From Gillisia marina (GTDB lineage Bacteria; Bacteroidota; Bacteroidia; Flavobacteriales; Flavobacteriaceae): a DNA stretch of 64,000 nt. This document shows, in pieces, positions 27,247 through 37,389 of the stretch; the first letter of the stretch is position 1, and each line of letters starts with the position of its first letter. Location: NCBI RefSeq assembly GCF_000258765.1, contig NZ_AJLT01000052.1, forward strand, positions 1 through 64,000. The letters are read 5' to 3'. Both the position numbers and the translations under genes were made by a program. Under the pieces are notes generated by a model that saw only the letters and a program-made list of their open reading frames with translations, did no database searches and was not told the origin of the DNA.

Positions 27247-28158
27247 ATGAATAAAATTTTAATCTTCAGTATTTTCTTAATTTCTACACTCACTTCAGCT
27301 CAAGATGTGGATTCTTTAATGAATGCTTTAGAAAATGACGCCAGACCAGATTTGGTAATAGCGACATTCAAAAGCCCAAAACTTGTTTTATTGCAAACTA
27401 ATGAGACAGTAAAAAAGAATGACCTAGCGTTTTGGGTAGGACATCGCTTTGGAGATATTGGAGGCGAATTTGGAGGTTCCCATACCTTATTCGGTTTAGA
27501 TGTTGCCACCGATCTTTATTTAGGCTTCGATTATGGAATTACAGATGAGTTAACAATTGGTGTGGGAAGAAGTAAAGCTGATGAAACCTATAATTTCCTT
27601 GCTAAATATAAGTTATTGCAGCAACTGGAAGAAGGAATGCCGGTTTCGGTTACCTTATTTGGGCAAAGCAGCTGGATAACCCGAGAAGAATTTCAGAATA
27701 ATGAATTCCCCAATCAAACCGACAGAATCTCACATTTTGCACAAATTATTATCGCTAGAAAATTCTCCTCCTCGTTTTCATTTATGCTAAATCCTAGTTT
27801 TCTTGCTAGATCGCAAGTATCAGATCCAAATGATAAAGAAGGCCTTTTTGCATTGGGTATGGGAGGTCGTTTAAAGCTCACAAAACGCTTTTCTTTAATC
27901 GCAGATTATACTTGGGTAAACGGTCTTGGAAGACCTTCAGATCTTGATACTAAATATTATAACCCATTGGGTATTGGAATAGAGATAGAAACCGGCGGAC
28001 ATGTATTTAGTCTTAATTTCCAAAACGCTCCATTTATAACAGAGAATAATTTTATTCCTAATACTCAAAAATCATGGGAAGATGGTGGAGTCCGATTTGG
28101 ATTTGCCATTTCTAGGAATTTTTACGTTGGAAAGAAAAGAACAATAAACACTAACTAG
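27247..28158 (+). CDS. DUF5777 family beta-barrel protein (303 aa)
   Basis: Signal peptide ('ILIFSIFLISTLTSAQD'), then a barrel-like beta pattern with 'FWVGHRFGDIGGEFGGSHTLFG', 'YLGFDYGITDELTIGVGRSK' and a C-terminal strand 'VRFGFAISRNFYVG'. DUF5777 proteins of Bacteroidota are predicted outer-membrane barrels. It begins 2 bases after the YceI stop, so they are co-transcribed. I infer that this barrel works with YceI and the Rieske lipoprotein encoded downstream. Confidence 0.82.
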   Translation: MNKILIFSIFLISTLTSAQDVDSLMNALENDARPDLVIATFKSPKLVLLQTNETVKKNDLAFWVGHRFGDIGGEFGGSHTLFGLDVATDLYLGFDYGITDELTIGVGRSKADETYNFLAKYKLLQQLEEGMPVSVTLFGQSSWITREEFQNNEFPNQTDRISHFAQIIIARKFSSSFSFMLNPSFLARSQVSDPNDKEGLFALGMGGRLKLTKRFSLIADYTWVNGLGRPSDLDTKYYNPLGIGIEIETGGHVFSLNFQNAPFITENNFIPNTQKSWEDGGVRFGFAISRNFYVGKKRTINTN

Positions 28159-28183
28159 AGTTAACCCTTAAAATTTAGATACT

Positions 28184-28642
28184 ATGAAAAGAGATGAATT
28201 TCTTAATACTATAAGCCGAGGCTTAATATTGGTTTGCGCTGGCTCTTGTGTTGTAGCATGTAGCACCAGTGATGATAGTGGTGGCGGTACAACTCCTCCT
28301 CCAACCCCAACTCCATCCTCCGGAACAAAAGTATCTGTTGCCCTTTCACGATTGAGTAGTGTAGGAGATCAAGTAACCACTGGGGGCGTTTTATTTTTTA
28401 GAATTGCTACTGGAGATACTGCTAGCTCATTTGTTGCCACAGAGGCGATATGCCCACACCAAGGCGGTGCGTTAATTTGGAAAGCAACAGATAACAAAAT
28501 CCAATGTCAGTTACATTTTGCAGAATACAGCACTAGTGGAACAGTATTACAAGGGCCACAAGGCTCATCAGGAAATACCAGAACCCTTGAGATTTACGCT
28601 AAGGTAATAGAGAATGGAAATCTAGTTGCGACAGTAAGCTAA
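28184..28642 (+). CDS. Rieske (2Fe-2S) lipoprotein (152 aa)
   Basis: Signal with lipobox at Cys26, a Gly/Pro/Thr linker (about 34-45), then a Rieske domain. The cluster ligands C90-x-H92 ('AICPHQGG') and C108-x2-H111 ('IQCQLHFAEYS') are complete. The domain is short, like those of Rieske-type ferredoxins that pass electrons to quinol or monooxygenase partners. Lipid anchoring puts it in the periplasm or on the outer membrane. It ends the YceI-DUF5777-Rieske operon. Confidence 0.88.
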   Translation: MKRDEFLNTISRGLILVCAGSCVVACSTSDDSGGGTTPPPTPTPSSGTKVSVALSRLSSVGDQVTTGGVLFFRIATGDTASSFVATEAICPHQGGALIWKATDNKIQCQLHFAEYSTSGTVLQGPQGSSGNTRTLEIYAKVIENGNLVATVS

Positions 28643-28720
28643 AATCACCTTAATCTTTTATATTCCTGCTCTTAAATTATTTTCTTTAACTTGATAAAAA
28701 TTTAATTTAAGAGCATTCTA

Positions 28721-29746
28721 TTGAATAATTCCAAGAAATTACAAAAGACCCTATTTTATATTGTTATTGCGATAAGTACCCTCGTAATTCTAGCAAGCTT
28801 ACTTTCCCTGATATATAATATCCCCAAGTGGTATCTAAAGATTCTGGATTTCCCCCGTTTACAACAATTTATCTTAGGTGTTGTAATGCTTATACTATTT
28901 ATACTTCTGAATAATAAATGGAAGCTGCCTTCTATTGCACTTGCTGTAGGATTACTCGCAGCTATTTTTATACATTTCAGTTTTATTTCGTCTTATTTAA
29001 TTGGAGAAAAAGTAGTCTCGTCTATTAAAATTTCGGAAGTATCACCTGAAAAAACTGTTGGAATTCTTTTAGGTAATGTCCTTATTACAAATAAGGATTC
29101 TTCAAAATTTTTAGAAGTTATCCGTAATACCAATCCAGATCTCGTATTGGCTATGGAGGTAAACTCTTGGTGGGTAGAAGCACTTCAACCTTTAAAAAAT
29201 GAGTATCCATATACAATAGAATATCCTCTGGACAATGCATATGGAATGGCGCTTTACTCAAAGTATCCCTTGAGCGAAACCGAAATTCAGTTTTTAAATC
29301 ATTCTAAAGTGCCCTCTTTTAATGCGGTGGTAACTTTACCTTCCGGGGATTCTTTTAAATTTCATGGGGTTCATCCTGTAGCTCCTTTTCCGAGCGATAA
29401 ATACCCGGAAAATATTGGAGAAAATGGAAATGACCAACAAAAAGAGATAGCTCTTAAAAAAGTAGGTGAGCTTGTTTCTAAAAATCAAAAACCATCCATT
29501 GTCGCCGGAGATTTCAATGATGTTTCCTGGTCTAATACTTCTCGACTATTCGGACAAGATGGAAATTTGAAAGACGTGAGAATAGGAAGAGGCTTATTTA
29601 ATACATTTGATGCCAACTCCATAATCATGAGGTGGCCTTTAGATCATTTCTTTGTTTCTGAAGAAATTGCTGTAATAGAATTTAAACGCTTACCAAATAT
29701 AGGCTCCGATCATTTTCCGCTATTTGCGAAATTTCAAATTGAATAA
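28721..29746 (+). CDS. endonuclease/exonuclease/phosphatase (EEP) family membrane protein (341 aa)
   Basis: Three N-terminal helices (about 10-30, 40-58, 65-90), then an EEP domain with 'LAMEVNSWWVEAL', 'FHGVHPVAPFP', 'SIVAGDFNDVSWS' and 'IGSDHFPLFAKF', the catalytic Asp/His set. The fold hydrolyses phosphodiesters of nucleic acids, lipids or phosphoinositides. The start is TTG at 28721; no in-frame ATG precedes the first helix. The domain should face the periplasm or cytoplasm depending on topology. The substrate is not known. Confidence 0.85.
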   Translation: MNNSKKLQKTLFYIVIAISTLVILASLLSLIYNIPKWYLKILDFPRLQQFILGVVMLILFILLNNKWKLPSIALAVGLLAAIFIHFSFISSYLIGEKVVSSIKISEVSPEKTVGILLGNVLITNKDSSKFLEVIRNTNPDLVLAMEVNSWWVEALQPLKNEYPYTIEYPLDNAYGMALYSKYPLSETEIQFLNHSKVPSFNAVVTLPSGDSFKFHGVHPVAPFPSDKYPENIGENGNDQQKEIALKKVGELVSKNQKPSIVAGDFNDVSWSNTSRLFGQDGNLKDVRIGRGLFNTFDANSIIMRWPLDHFFVSEEIAVIEFKRLPNIGSDHFPLFAKFQIE

Positions 29747-29752
29747 TTTTCA

Positions 29753-30877
29753 TCATGATTGGAGTGATGAGTTACGTCGTACTCCAAAAAGTTCCAAGGG
29801 TTCCGATTTTCCCCTAAGAGATAATTCTCCAAGGGAATCTATTAAGTAATGATTATTATTGCTCTTTGAGGTTACCTCTAAAATATCGCGGGAGATAATA
29901 AATTTTTGATCGAACTTTTTACATTGCTCCATCATTCTAGAGGTGGTATTTAATATATCCCCGGAAAACACAATTTCTTTTTTAATAATTCCAATTTCTC
30001 CAACCACGACCTTACCCTGATGCAGTGCGGCTTTAAAACTAGGAACAAGCCCATATTTTTTTAAATAATATTGTTCTTTATTTCCAATCGCATCTTCAAT
30101 CCTAAAAAAACAAGCAATACAATTAGGAATACTAGCAGTTGCTTTTACAGGTGGCCAAGAAATAACAATTTCATCCCCCACATATTGATATATATTTCCA
30201 CGTGAATTTAAAATTGAGTCTGTAATATCATTATAAAAGTCTCTTAATAGGCCGAAAAATCGTGTATGACCTAGCTTTTCTGCTATTGGAGTGGAGTTGG
30301 TAAGATCGAGAAACATAAAAACCCGGTGGACTTCGTGCGGCCTATGATATTTTCCCAAGAACATAGAAAATAAGAGATCTGGCCCGAACTTTTCGTAGAT
30401 CTTTAATCCGTGAAGAGTAAAGAATACAATAAACAACCAACTTATTAAATTTCGAAGGGCATACGGATCAAATACAAGGAGATTCATTGCCTCTACTAAC
30501 ACATTACTGCTACCTAAGATTTGATCTTTGTAATAAAATAAAAATAAGATGACTGAGTTTATTACGAAAATAAATCCCACGAAATATAGGATACTCACTA
30601 CAAGATAGTAGGCATAGCTCTTATTTCTATATTTTTCGTTTAACCTAAAAACGATTACACTCCCTCCCAACAAACCTCCAATGGCCGGGCCTATAACATT
30701 TGCCAATACAAATTTTCCAAGGGAAAAGTTATGAGGAACAAAGAATATAAATCTATCGGTTAAAATATCATAAGTAACACATTTATAAAGAGCAAGAAAA
30801 GCCCCACAAATAACCCAAAACAAAGTAATCACCAAAACTTGGTATATCTGAATCCTAGTTTTAGGACGGAGATTCAT
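29753..30877 (-). CDS. membrane-bound class III adenylate/guanylate cyclase (374 aa)
   Basis: Five or so N-terminal membrane helices (about residues 10-165), then a cyclase catalytic domain from about 185: 'VFMFLDLTNSTPIAEKLG' with the first metal Asp, 'YQYVGDEIVISW' with the second Asp, and 'HQGKVVVGEIGII', 'FSGDILNTTSRMMEQC'. The family makes cAMP or cGMP from ATP or GTP; specificity cannot be fixed here. It is near neither a cNMP receptor nor a phosphodiesterase. A good Asp pair implies activity. Confidence 0.88.
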   Translation of the reverse strand: MNLRPKTRIQIYQVLVITLFWVICGAFLALYKCVTYDILTDRFIFFVPHNFSLGKFVLANVIGPAIGGLLGGSVIVFRLNEKYRNKSYAYYLVVSILYFVGFIFVINSVILFLFYYKDQILGSSNVLVEAMNLLVFDPYALRNLISWLFIVFFTLHGLKIYEKFGPDLLFSMFLGKYHRPHEVHRVFMFLDLTNSTPIAEKLGHTRFFGLLRDFYNDITDSILNSRGNIYQYVGDEIVISWPPVKATASIPNCIACFFRIEDAIGNKEQYYLKKYGLVPSFKAALHQGKVVVGEIGIIKKEIVFSGDILNTTSRMMEQCKKFDQKFIISRDILEVTSKSNNNHYLIDSLGELSLRGKSEPLELFGVRRNSSLQS

Positions 30878-31187
30878 GGTATAGATTTAAATCTTACCTA
30901 AAGATACAACCCGGCCAGCAAAAAATAAATACGGTGATTTGAGTATTTTATAATTGAATAAATAAAAAAGAATTGGGAAAATTCAAAGCTGACAAGAGAC
31001 CATAAAAAGAAAAAAGCCCTTTTCCAATAGTATGGAAAAAAGCTTCTCATTGGTAAATGCTGTAAAACCAGCATCTTAACCACGTTGTCTCAACTTCTTG
31101 AGACACACAACACAACTTCGTTATACTTGCTAAAAAAAGCTCCAATTTCTTGAAGCTTCTTTTTTTGCTCCCGATGATTCGGGATTG
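30878..31187. other. non-coding region between the cyclase and tRNA-Asp
   Basis: No convincing gene is seen. It holds imperfect hairpins, notably GTCTCaacttcttGAGAC (31086-31103) and CCTTTTCCAatagtaTGGAAAAaAG (31009-31031), and the probable tRNA-Asp terminator at 31133-31167. Confidence 0.5.
31133..31167 (-). terminator. probable terminator of tRNA-Asp
   Basis: On the minus strand, A7-GAAGCT and AGCTTTTTTT pair around an 11-12 base loop, ending in T7. Confidence 0.55.
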
Positions 31188-31261
31188 CGGTCTGGACGAG
31201 ACTCGAACTCGCGACCCCCTGCGTGACAGGCAGGTATTCTAACCAACTGAACTACCAGACC
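31188..31261 (-). tRNA. tRNA-Asp (anticodon GTC)
   Basis: Reverse complement: acceptor stem GGTCTGG with CCAGACC and discriminator G, D arm 'AGTTCAGTTGGTTA', anticodon stem CCTGC/GCAGG around CTGTCAC (anticodon GTC), and T arm GTTCGAGTC. 74 nt. The 3' CCA is not encoded. Confidence 0.95.
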
Positions 31262-31344
31262 GTTGCGTTATTGCGATGGCAAATATACAGCTGTTTTTAG
31301 ATCTAGCAAGCGTTTTTTGAAAAAAATTTTGATTAATTTTTAGA

Positions 31345-32275
31345 CTATCCCGCAAATTTTTGTCTCTCAACAAGATAGGTAGTCAAAATCTTTTCAAAAC
31401 TTTCTCCAATATCCGCCTGCACGTACTTTATTCGGTATTTCGCACATTGTAATTTTAGCATATTGAAGTATTTTTCGACTGAATCTTGATAAGATTCCTT
31501 GAAATTTTCGGCATAAAGATCTAAATGAACACCAGATTCTACGTCTGTAAATCTTTTTGGAGCATTATCGAAGTCGAAATTGAGTTCTTTTTTCTTATCT
31601 ATCACATGAAAAAGCACCACTTCATGCTTATTGTATTTAAGATGCTTTAATGCTTCAAACAATTCCTCCTCCTTTTTATCCTCCTGAAACATATCTGTAA
31701 AGAGGAATACGAGAGATCTTCTTTTTTAATTTCTCAGCGATCTGATGCAAATAGGTATAACTGTCTGTTGTTCTATTTTTCATCGGGGTGGCAACTATCC
31801 TATCCAATTCATTCAATAACATATGATGATGCCGCTCACTGCCTTTATCCGGTGCGTAAAAATCGTAGCTATCACTATATACGCTTAATCCAACAGCGTC
31901 TCGCTGGCGCTTTAAAATTTGCATTAAGGAAGCCGCTGCCAATGCTGAAAAAGCAATTTTATTAAGCGAAGTTCTATTAAAATTTTTGAGAAACGGATAA
32001 TGCATTGAAGATGAATTATCTACTATTAAATGGCAACGTAAATTTGTTTCCTCCTCATATCGCTTCGTATAAAGCTTATCGGTTTTTGCGTATAATTTCC
32101 AATCTATATGCTTGGTGCTTTCGCCATTGTTATAAATCTTATGTTCGGCAAATTCAGCAGAAAACCCGTGAAACGGACTTTTATGGATCCCGGAAATAAA
32201 ACCTTCTACCACTTGTCTGGCCAATAATTCCAAGTTGATGAAACCACCAGATTTATGGACTTCCTGTTCTAACAT
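31345..32275 (-). CDS. DUF58 domain-containing protein (about 309 aa), one frameshift
   Basis: DUF58 signature: 'FAEHKIYNNGESTKHIDWKLYAKTDKLYTKRY' over two segments, followed by a von Willebrand-like 'HLIVDNSSSMHYP' (MIDAS-type D-x-S-x-S). The frame breaks at an A run of six (31718-31723, seen as T6 on the + strand). With five A the protein reads on from 'IAEKLKRRSLVFLFTDMFQEDKK', and the second part, 'HEVVLFHVIDKKKELNF', completes the domain. DUF58 proteins usually occur with MoxR AAA ATPases, which are absent here. trxA and dnaE lie upstream. Confidence 0.87.
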
Positions 32276-32413
32276 TTTTTGAACTCTATAATTAACCTAA
32301 GAAAGGTATGGAATATAATTTTTGGAATCAAGAACTTCAGAGCAAGCACAAAAGATCTGTTTTGATAGTTGTTGGGAGGCAAGCGTCAAGTAATTAAACT
32401 CACATTGAGGGAA

Positions 32414-32458
32414 TAAAAAAAAGCCTTGCTAAATTTAAATCTAGCAAGGCCTATATTT
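32414..32458 (-). terminator. terminator after trxA
   Basis: GCCTTGCTA / TAGCAAGGC stem (32423-32431 and 32442-32450) with a T8 run on the minus strand. Confidence 0.92.
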
Positions 32459-32475
32459 TATAATTCTGAAGTTCT

Positions 32476-32793
32476 CTATAAAAGAGCGTCTAATGCTTCA
32501 GCATATGTTGTTTTTGGAGCAACTCCAACTTGACGTCCAACTACTTCTCCGTTTTGGAAAATCAATACGGTTGGGATGTTTCTCACACCATATTTAGCCG
32601 CGAATTCTTGGTTAGCATCTACATCTAGTTTTCCTACAACAGCTTTCCCATCATAGTCCTTACTGATATCATCTATAATTGGTCCAACCATTCTACAAGG
32701 TCCACACCAAGCTGCCCAGAAATCAACCATTACTGGTTTCTCACTTTTTAATACTGTTTCTTCAAAATTAGCATCTGTTATCTCTAAAGCCAT
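32476..32793 (-). CDS. trxA: thioredoxin
   Basis: 105 aa with the complete thioredoxin fold: 'PVMVDFWAAWCGPCRMVGPI' has the C30-G-P-C33 pair, Asp24 of the buried acid, and 'RNIPTVLIFQNGEVVGRQVG' with cis-Pro. It reduces protein disulfides in the cytosol with thioredoxin reductase. The length and motifs are those of a housekeeping TrxA. A terminator at 32414-32458 ends it. It is separated from dnaE upstream by about 207 bases. Confidence 0.97.
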   Translation of the reverse strand: MALEITDANFEETVLKSEKPVMVDFWAAWCGPCRMVGPIIDDISKDYDGKAVVGKLDVDANQEFAAKYGVRNIPTVLIFQNGEVVGRQVGVAPKTTYAEALDALL

Positions 32794-32949
32794 AATTTGT
32801 TTTTTATTTCAATTAATATGTAAAAATAGTCAATTATTTCAGCAAACCTTACAGCGCTTGTATCGGATTTGGCTATTCAAATATCAGGCGGTCTTATCAT
32901 AAATGATATTGCCGATACATTTGCCATTATAGAAAACGATTTAAAATCT

Positions 32950-32974
32950 AACATTTCGACAAGCTCCATGTGGC
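32950..32974. repeat. REP-like element
   Basis: The core ATTTCGACAAGCTCCATGTG resembles the inverse of a sequence at 41562-41586 (ATTCCGACAGGCTCAATGTG), with four mismatches. Confidence 0.5.
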
Positions 32975-33000
32975 ATTTAAAATCTTAAAAAAAAGTACCT

Positions 33001-36000
33001 TTAATTCAATTTATATTTTACATGCTCCTCATCTAAAGCATTTAAAAGCTCTTGTGAGATCTTTACCTTTTGCTTTCTACTTGTCAAATTTAATTTAATA
33101 AGCTCTTTCATTTCATAAACTATAAAGTGTAAATTGTGATCTCCTTTATGAGTCCTGAAAATATCTTTTAAAGAATCTATGTCCTCTTCTTTTAAATCAT
33201 TAATATCTAACTGAATGGTAAGTTTTCTGGCATAAATGTCCATGATATCGTGCAATAACTGAAAATTATTGAACTGAATCCTAGGCTCACCTTTACTTCC
33301 TGTTTCCTTGTTGGTCCAGCCCTCTTTCACAAAAGCTTTTATGTACACAAATGCATTGGGCACCAAAAAGTGCTGGTATTTAAGATATTCCTCTCCAAAA
33401 ATCCTGAATTCATAAGAATCCCAATAATCTTCTATAGAAAAAGCAGCCCAACCTTTACCCATTTTACTAGTTCTATGCTGTACTTCTGAAATTACTCCCC
33501 CAAAGGAAAGCTCACTGTTCACAAATTTTTCCTGCTCTTTAAAATCAGATACTTTTGAATTGCAGAAATAATGAATTTCAGCTTTAAAATCATCTAATGG
33601 GTGCCCCGAAATATAAATCCCCACAACTTCCTTCTCTCTCTTCAACTTTCCAATTCCTCCCCATTCTTCACAAGGTGGTACTACAGGCTCAGGGATCTGG
33701 ACATCACTGGCTTCTCCAAACAAACTTACTTGCGATGAGTTTTCGTTCTCCTGAAATTTAACCGCGTATTTAATCACCTTTTCTAAAAAGGTAATCCCAT
33801 CTCCCTCATCATGAAAGTATTGTGCTCTATGATTTCCGAAACCATCAAATCCTCCCGCAAGTGCTAAATTTTCCAACGCTTTTTTATTTGCAGCACGAAG
33901 ATCCAAGCGTTTAGCCATATCAAAAATGGACTTATAAGCTCCTTTCTCAGTTTTTCTATTTTCTACAATAGTGGCCACCGCACCAGAACCAACGCCTTTT
34001 ACTGCACCCATTCCAAATCTTACAGCATTCTCTTTATTAACAGAGAATTTATGGAACGATTCATTTACATCGGGCCCAAGCACTTTAAGCTTCATCCGCT
34101 TACACTCTTCCATAAAGAACGTCACCTGTTTGATGTCGCTCATGTTATTAGAAAGTACCGCCGCCATATATTCTGCCGGATAATGCGCTTTTAAATATGC
34201 AGTCTGATAGGCAATCCAGGCATAACAGGTAGAGTGAGATTTGTTGAAAGCATAAGCTGCAAATGCCTCCCAATCTTTCCATACTTTCTCCAGCACATCC
34301 CGAGGATGCCCCTTTGCTTCTCCCCCATCTAAGAACTTCGGTTTCAATTGCTCCAGTAAAGCAAATATTTTTTTACCCATCGCTTTCCTCAAAACATCGG
34401 CTTCACCTTTGGTAAATCCTGCCAAACTTTGAGAAAGCAACATCACTTGCTCTTGATATACTGTAATCCCGTAGGTTTCCTTTAAATATTCATCCATCCC
34501 GGGAAGGTCATAGGCGATCTCTTCATTCCCATGTTTTCTGGCAATGAAACTCGGAATATATTCCATAGGTCCAGGCCTATAAAGGGCATTCATCGCAATA
34601 AGATCCCCAAAAACAGTAGGCTTTAAATCCTTCATGTGTTTTTGCATTCCTGGAGATTCATATTGAAAAATCCCTACGGTTTCTCCGCGTTGGAATAATT
34701 CATAGGTTTTCTCATCATCTAGCGGAAAAGTATCTGGGTCTAATACGATATTATGTCTTCCCTTTACAATTTTAACTGTGTCTTTTATCAAGGTTAAGGT
34801 CTTCAACCCTAAGAAATCCATTTTTAATAGCCCGGCACTTTCTACTACCGAGTTATCAAACTGAGTAACGTATAAATCTGAATCTTTTGCGAGTGCTACC
34901 GGAACGAAATTCGTAATATCACTCGGGGTAATAATCACCCCACAGGCATGAATTCCTGTATTTCTTACCGATCCTTCTAAAATTCGAGCCTGATTTAAAG
35001 TTTGTGATTGTAAATCATCACCATCGGCAATATTTAGAAGCTCATTTACTTTTTCCAGATCTTCACTTCGGAACATTTTCTTGAGCTCTTTCGCATCTTT
35101 TCCAAAGATTTTACCCAATTTGGACATGGTCGGGATCAATTTTGCTATCCTATCCGACTCATGAAGTGGAAGATCCAATACTCGGGCAGTATCACGAATA
35201 GAAGACTTAGCAGCCATGGTACCATAGGTGATAATTTGAGCTACCTGATTGGCACCATATTTCTTGATCACATAATCCATAACTCGGCTCCGACCTTCAT
35301 CATCAAAATCGATATCAATATCGGGCATACTTACACGATCCGGATTTAAGAATCTCTCAAAAAGCAGATCGTATTTAATGGGATCTATATTTGTAATCTT
35401 TAAGCAGTAAGCAACAGCACTTCCCGCAGCAGATCCCCGACCGGGTCCTACCGAAACATCCATTTCTCGTGCCGCACGTATAAAATCTTCTGTGATCAAA
35501 AAATATCCCGGATACCCTGTCTTTTCAATAACAGAAAGCTCAAAATCCAGTCTTGTTTTAATATCTTCCGTAAGCTCGCCATACCGCTCCTTGGCTCCCA
35601 CATACGTAAGATGCTTTAAATAGGCATTTTCACCACGCTTGCCACCATCATTTACATCTTCAGCATCTAAAAATTCTTCAGGAATATCAAAAGCAGGCAA
35701 TAATACATCTCTTGCAAGTTCGAATGGCTCAATTTTATCTACTACTTCCTGGATATTGGAAATAGCTTCCGGCAAATCCTTGAATAAGCTTTTCATCTCG
35801 GCATCCGACTTGAAATAGAACTCATTATTAGGTAATCCATACCTATAACCTCGTCCCCTTCCTATTGGAGTGGCTTGCTTTTCGCCATCCTTAACACACA
35901 ATAAAATATCGTGAGCATTAGCATCTTCCTTTGCACAATAATAGGTGTTATTCGTTGCAACAGTTTTTACCTGATGCTTCTTGGCCAATTTCACCAACAC

Positions 36001-37389
36001 ATCATTTACCCTATTTTCTTCCTCAAGATCATGGCGCATTAATTCTATATAAAGATCTTCTCCAAATGTCTCTTTCCACCAAATGAGAGCTTCCTCTGCC
36101 TGATTTTCACCAACATTTAAAATCTTCCCCGGCACTTCCCCATAGAGGTTTCCGGTAAGCACAATAAGGTCTTCCTTATATTGTTCGATCACTTTTCTAT
36201 CTATTCTAGGCAAATAGTAAAACCCATTTACATAAGCAATAGATGCCATTTTGGCCAGATTATGATACCCATTCTTGTTCTTGGCAAGGATCACGATCTG
36301 ATACCCATTATCTTTTCTAGTTTTGTCTAAATGATCTTCGCAAACAAAGAATTCACAACCGATAATCGCTTTTAATTCTTTAGCAGTTGCCAGCTCACCT
36401 TTTTCTACCGAAGCGGCATTTAGAGTTCTTACAGATTTATTATAATTTCCAACTTCTTTCACGAAGTGAAAAGCACCCATCATATTTCCATGATCGGTCA
36501 ATGCCACGGCGGGCATATTTTCTTTAGAAGCCGATTCAATAAGATTCGGGATACTGATGGTGGACTGTAAAATAGAAAATTGAGAGTGGTTATGAAGGTG
36601 AGAGAATCGGGCTTCAACCAGTTTCTCAAGATTCTCTTCAATCTCCTCGGAGCTAACCTCATCTACTTTTTCAAGCTTTTGAAGTTGCTCCCTTATTCTA
36701 GCCGAAGCCTTTTTAAGATTGATATGTTTTAATCCAATAAGCTTAAATGGCTCCGGATTTTCTTCTTTATAATTTTCAAAGTAATCTTCGGAAACCTGAA
36801 GTTCTTGTTTGGTATAATTCTCTAGTCGAATTAATTCTAAAAAACAACGGGTTGTTGCTTCCACATCGGCTGTTGCATTGTGCGCTTCAGAAAACGGCTG
36901 ATCAAATAATTCTTGATGTAACTCGGTAAGTGTAGGTAACTTAAATCTTCCATACCTTCCACCAGGCAGCTTACATAATTCGGCAGTTTTTTCGGTACAT
37001 GTATCTAAAACCGGAAATGCTTCCATAGGATTTTCTAATCCTTCTCTTAGAAACTCCGCCCCCATAATATTAAGGTCGAAGCCAACATTTTGTCCTACAA
37101 TAAATTTAGATCTCTGTAAAGCAGCCTGAAATTTTTCTAAAACTTCCTGAAGCGATATTCCCTCTTGCTGTGCTAATTCAGTACTAATTCCATGAATTTT
37201 TTCAGCATCAAACGGGATATTGAATCCTTCGGGCTGTACTAAGTAATCTTGATGCTCCACCAAATTACCCATTTCGTCATGTAATTGCCAGGCTATTTGA
37301 ATACAGCGGGGCCAGTTGTCGAAATCTGTTAATGGGGCATCCCATTTTTTAGGTAATCCAGTAGTTTCGGTATCAAAAATTAAGTACAT
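33001..37389 (-). CDS. dnaE: DNA polymerase III alpha subunit with N-terminal DEDDh exonuclease domain (1462 aa)
   Basis: Residues 1 to about 190 are a DnaQ-like 3'-5' exonuclease: D6-x-E8 ('FDTETTG'), D105 and H170/D175 ('SEAHNATADVEAT'). A linker leads to the PHP domain from about 261 ('FSHLHNHSQFSIL', 'VALTDHGNM'), then the polymerase III palm ('MPDIDIDFDDEGR' near 690), fingers, a tandem helix-hairpin-helix and an OB-fold C-terminus. It copies the chromosome. The fused proofreading domain is known for Bacteroidota DnaE and stands in for a separate epsilon chain. A second exonuclease subunit was not seen here. Start ATG at 37389. Confidence 0.95.
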   Translation of the reverse strand: MYLIFDTETTGLPKKWDAPLTDFDNWPRCIQIAWQLHDEMGNLVEHQDYLVQPEGFNIPFDAEKIHGISTELAQQEGISLQEVLEKFQAALQRSKFIVGQNVGFDLNIMGAEFLREGLENPMEAFPVLDTCTEKTAELCKLPGGRYGRFKLPTLTELHQELFDQPFSEAHNATADVEATTRCFLELIRLENYTKQELQVSEDYFENYKEENPEPFKLIGLKHINLKKASARIREQLQKLEKVDEVSSEEIEENLEKLVEARFSHLHNHSQFSILQSTISIPNLIESASKENMPAVALTDHGNMMGAFHFVKEVGNYNKSVRTLNAASVEKGELATAKELKAIIGCEFFVCEDHLDKTRKDNGYQIVILAKNKNGYHNLAKMASIAYVNGFYYLPRIDRKVIEQYKEDLIVLTGNLYGEVPGKILNVGENQAEEALIWWKETFGEDLYIELMRHDLEEENRVNDVLVKLAKKHQVKTVATNNTYYCAKEDANAHDILLCVKDGEKQATPIGRGRGYRYGLPNNEFYFKSDAEMKSLFKDLPEAISNIQEVVDKIEPFELARDVLLPAFDIPEEFLDAEDVNDGGKRGENAYLKHLTYVGAKERYGELTEDIKTRLDFELSVIEKTGYPGYFLITEDFIRAAREMDVSVGPGRGSAAGSAVAYCLKITNIDPIKYDLLFERFLNPDRVSMPDIDIDFDDEGRSRVMDYVIKKYGANQVAQIITYGTMAAKSSIRDTARVLDLPLHESDRIAKLIPTMSKLGKIFGKDAKELKKMFRSEDLEKVNELLNIADGDDLQSQTLNQARILEGSVRNTGIHACGVIITPSDITNFVPVALAKDSDLYVTQFDNSVVESAGLLKMDFLGLKTLTLIKDTVKIVKGRHNIVLDPDTFPLDDEKTYELFQRGETVGIFQYESPGMQKHMKDLKPTVFGDLIAMNALYRPGPMEYIPSFIARKHGNEEIAYDLPGMDEYLKETYGITVYQEQVMLLSQSLAGFTKGEADVLRKAMGKKIFALLEQLKPKFLDGGEAKGHPRDVLEKVWKDWEAFAAYAFNKSHSTCYAWIAYQTAYLKAHYPAEYMAAVLSNNMSDIKQVTFFMEECKRMKLKVLGPDVNESFHKFSVNKENAVRFGMGAVKGVGSGAVATIVENRKTEKGAYKSIFDMAKRLDLRAANKKALENLALAGGFDGFGNHRAQYFHDEGDGITFLEKVIKYAVKFQENENSSQVSLFGEASDVQIPEPVVPPCEEWGGIGKLKREKEVVGIYISGHPLDDFKAEIHYFCNSKVSDFKEQEKFVNSELSFGGVISEVQHRTSKMGKGWAAFSIEDYWDSYEFRIFGEEYLKYQHFLVPNAFVYIKAFVKEGWTNKETGSKGEPRIQFNNFQLLHDIMDIYARKLTIQLDINDLKEEDIDSLKDIFRTHKGDHNLHFIVYEMKELIKLNLTSRKQKVKISQELLNALDEEHVKYKLN

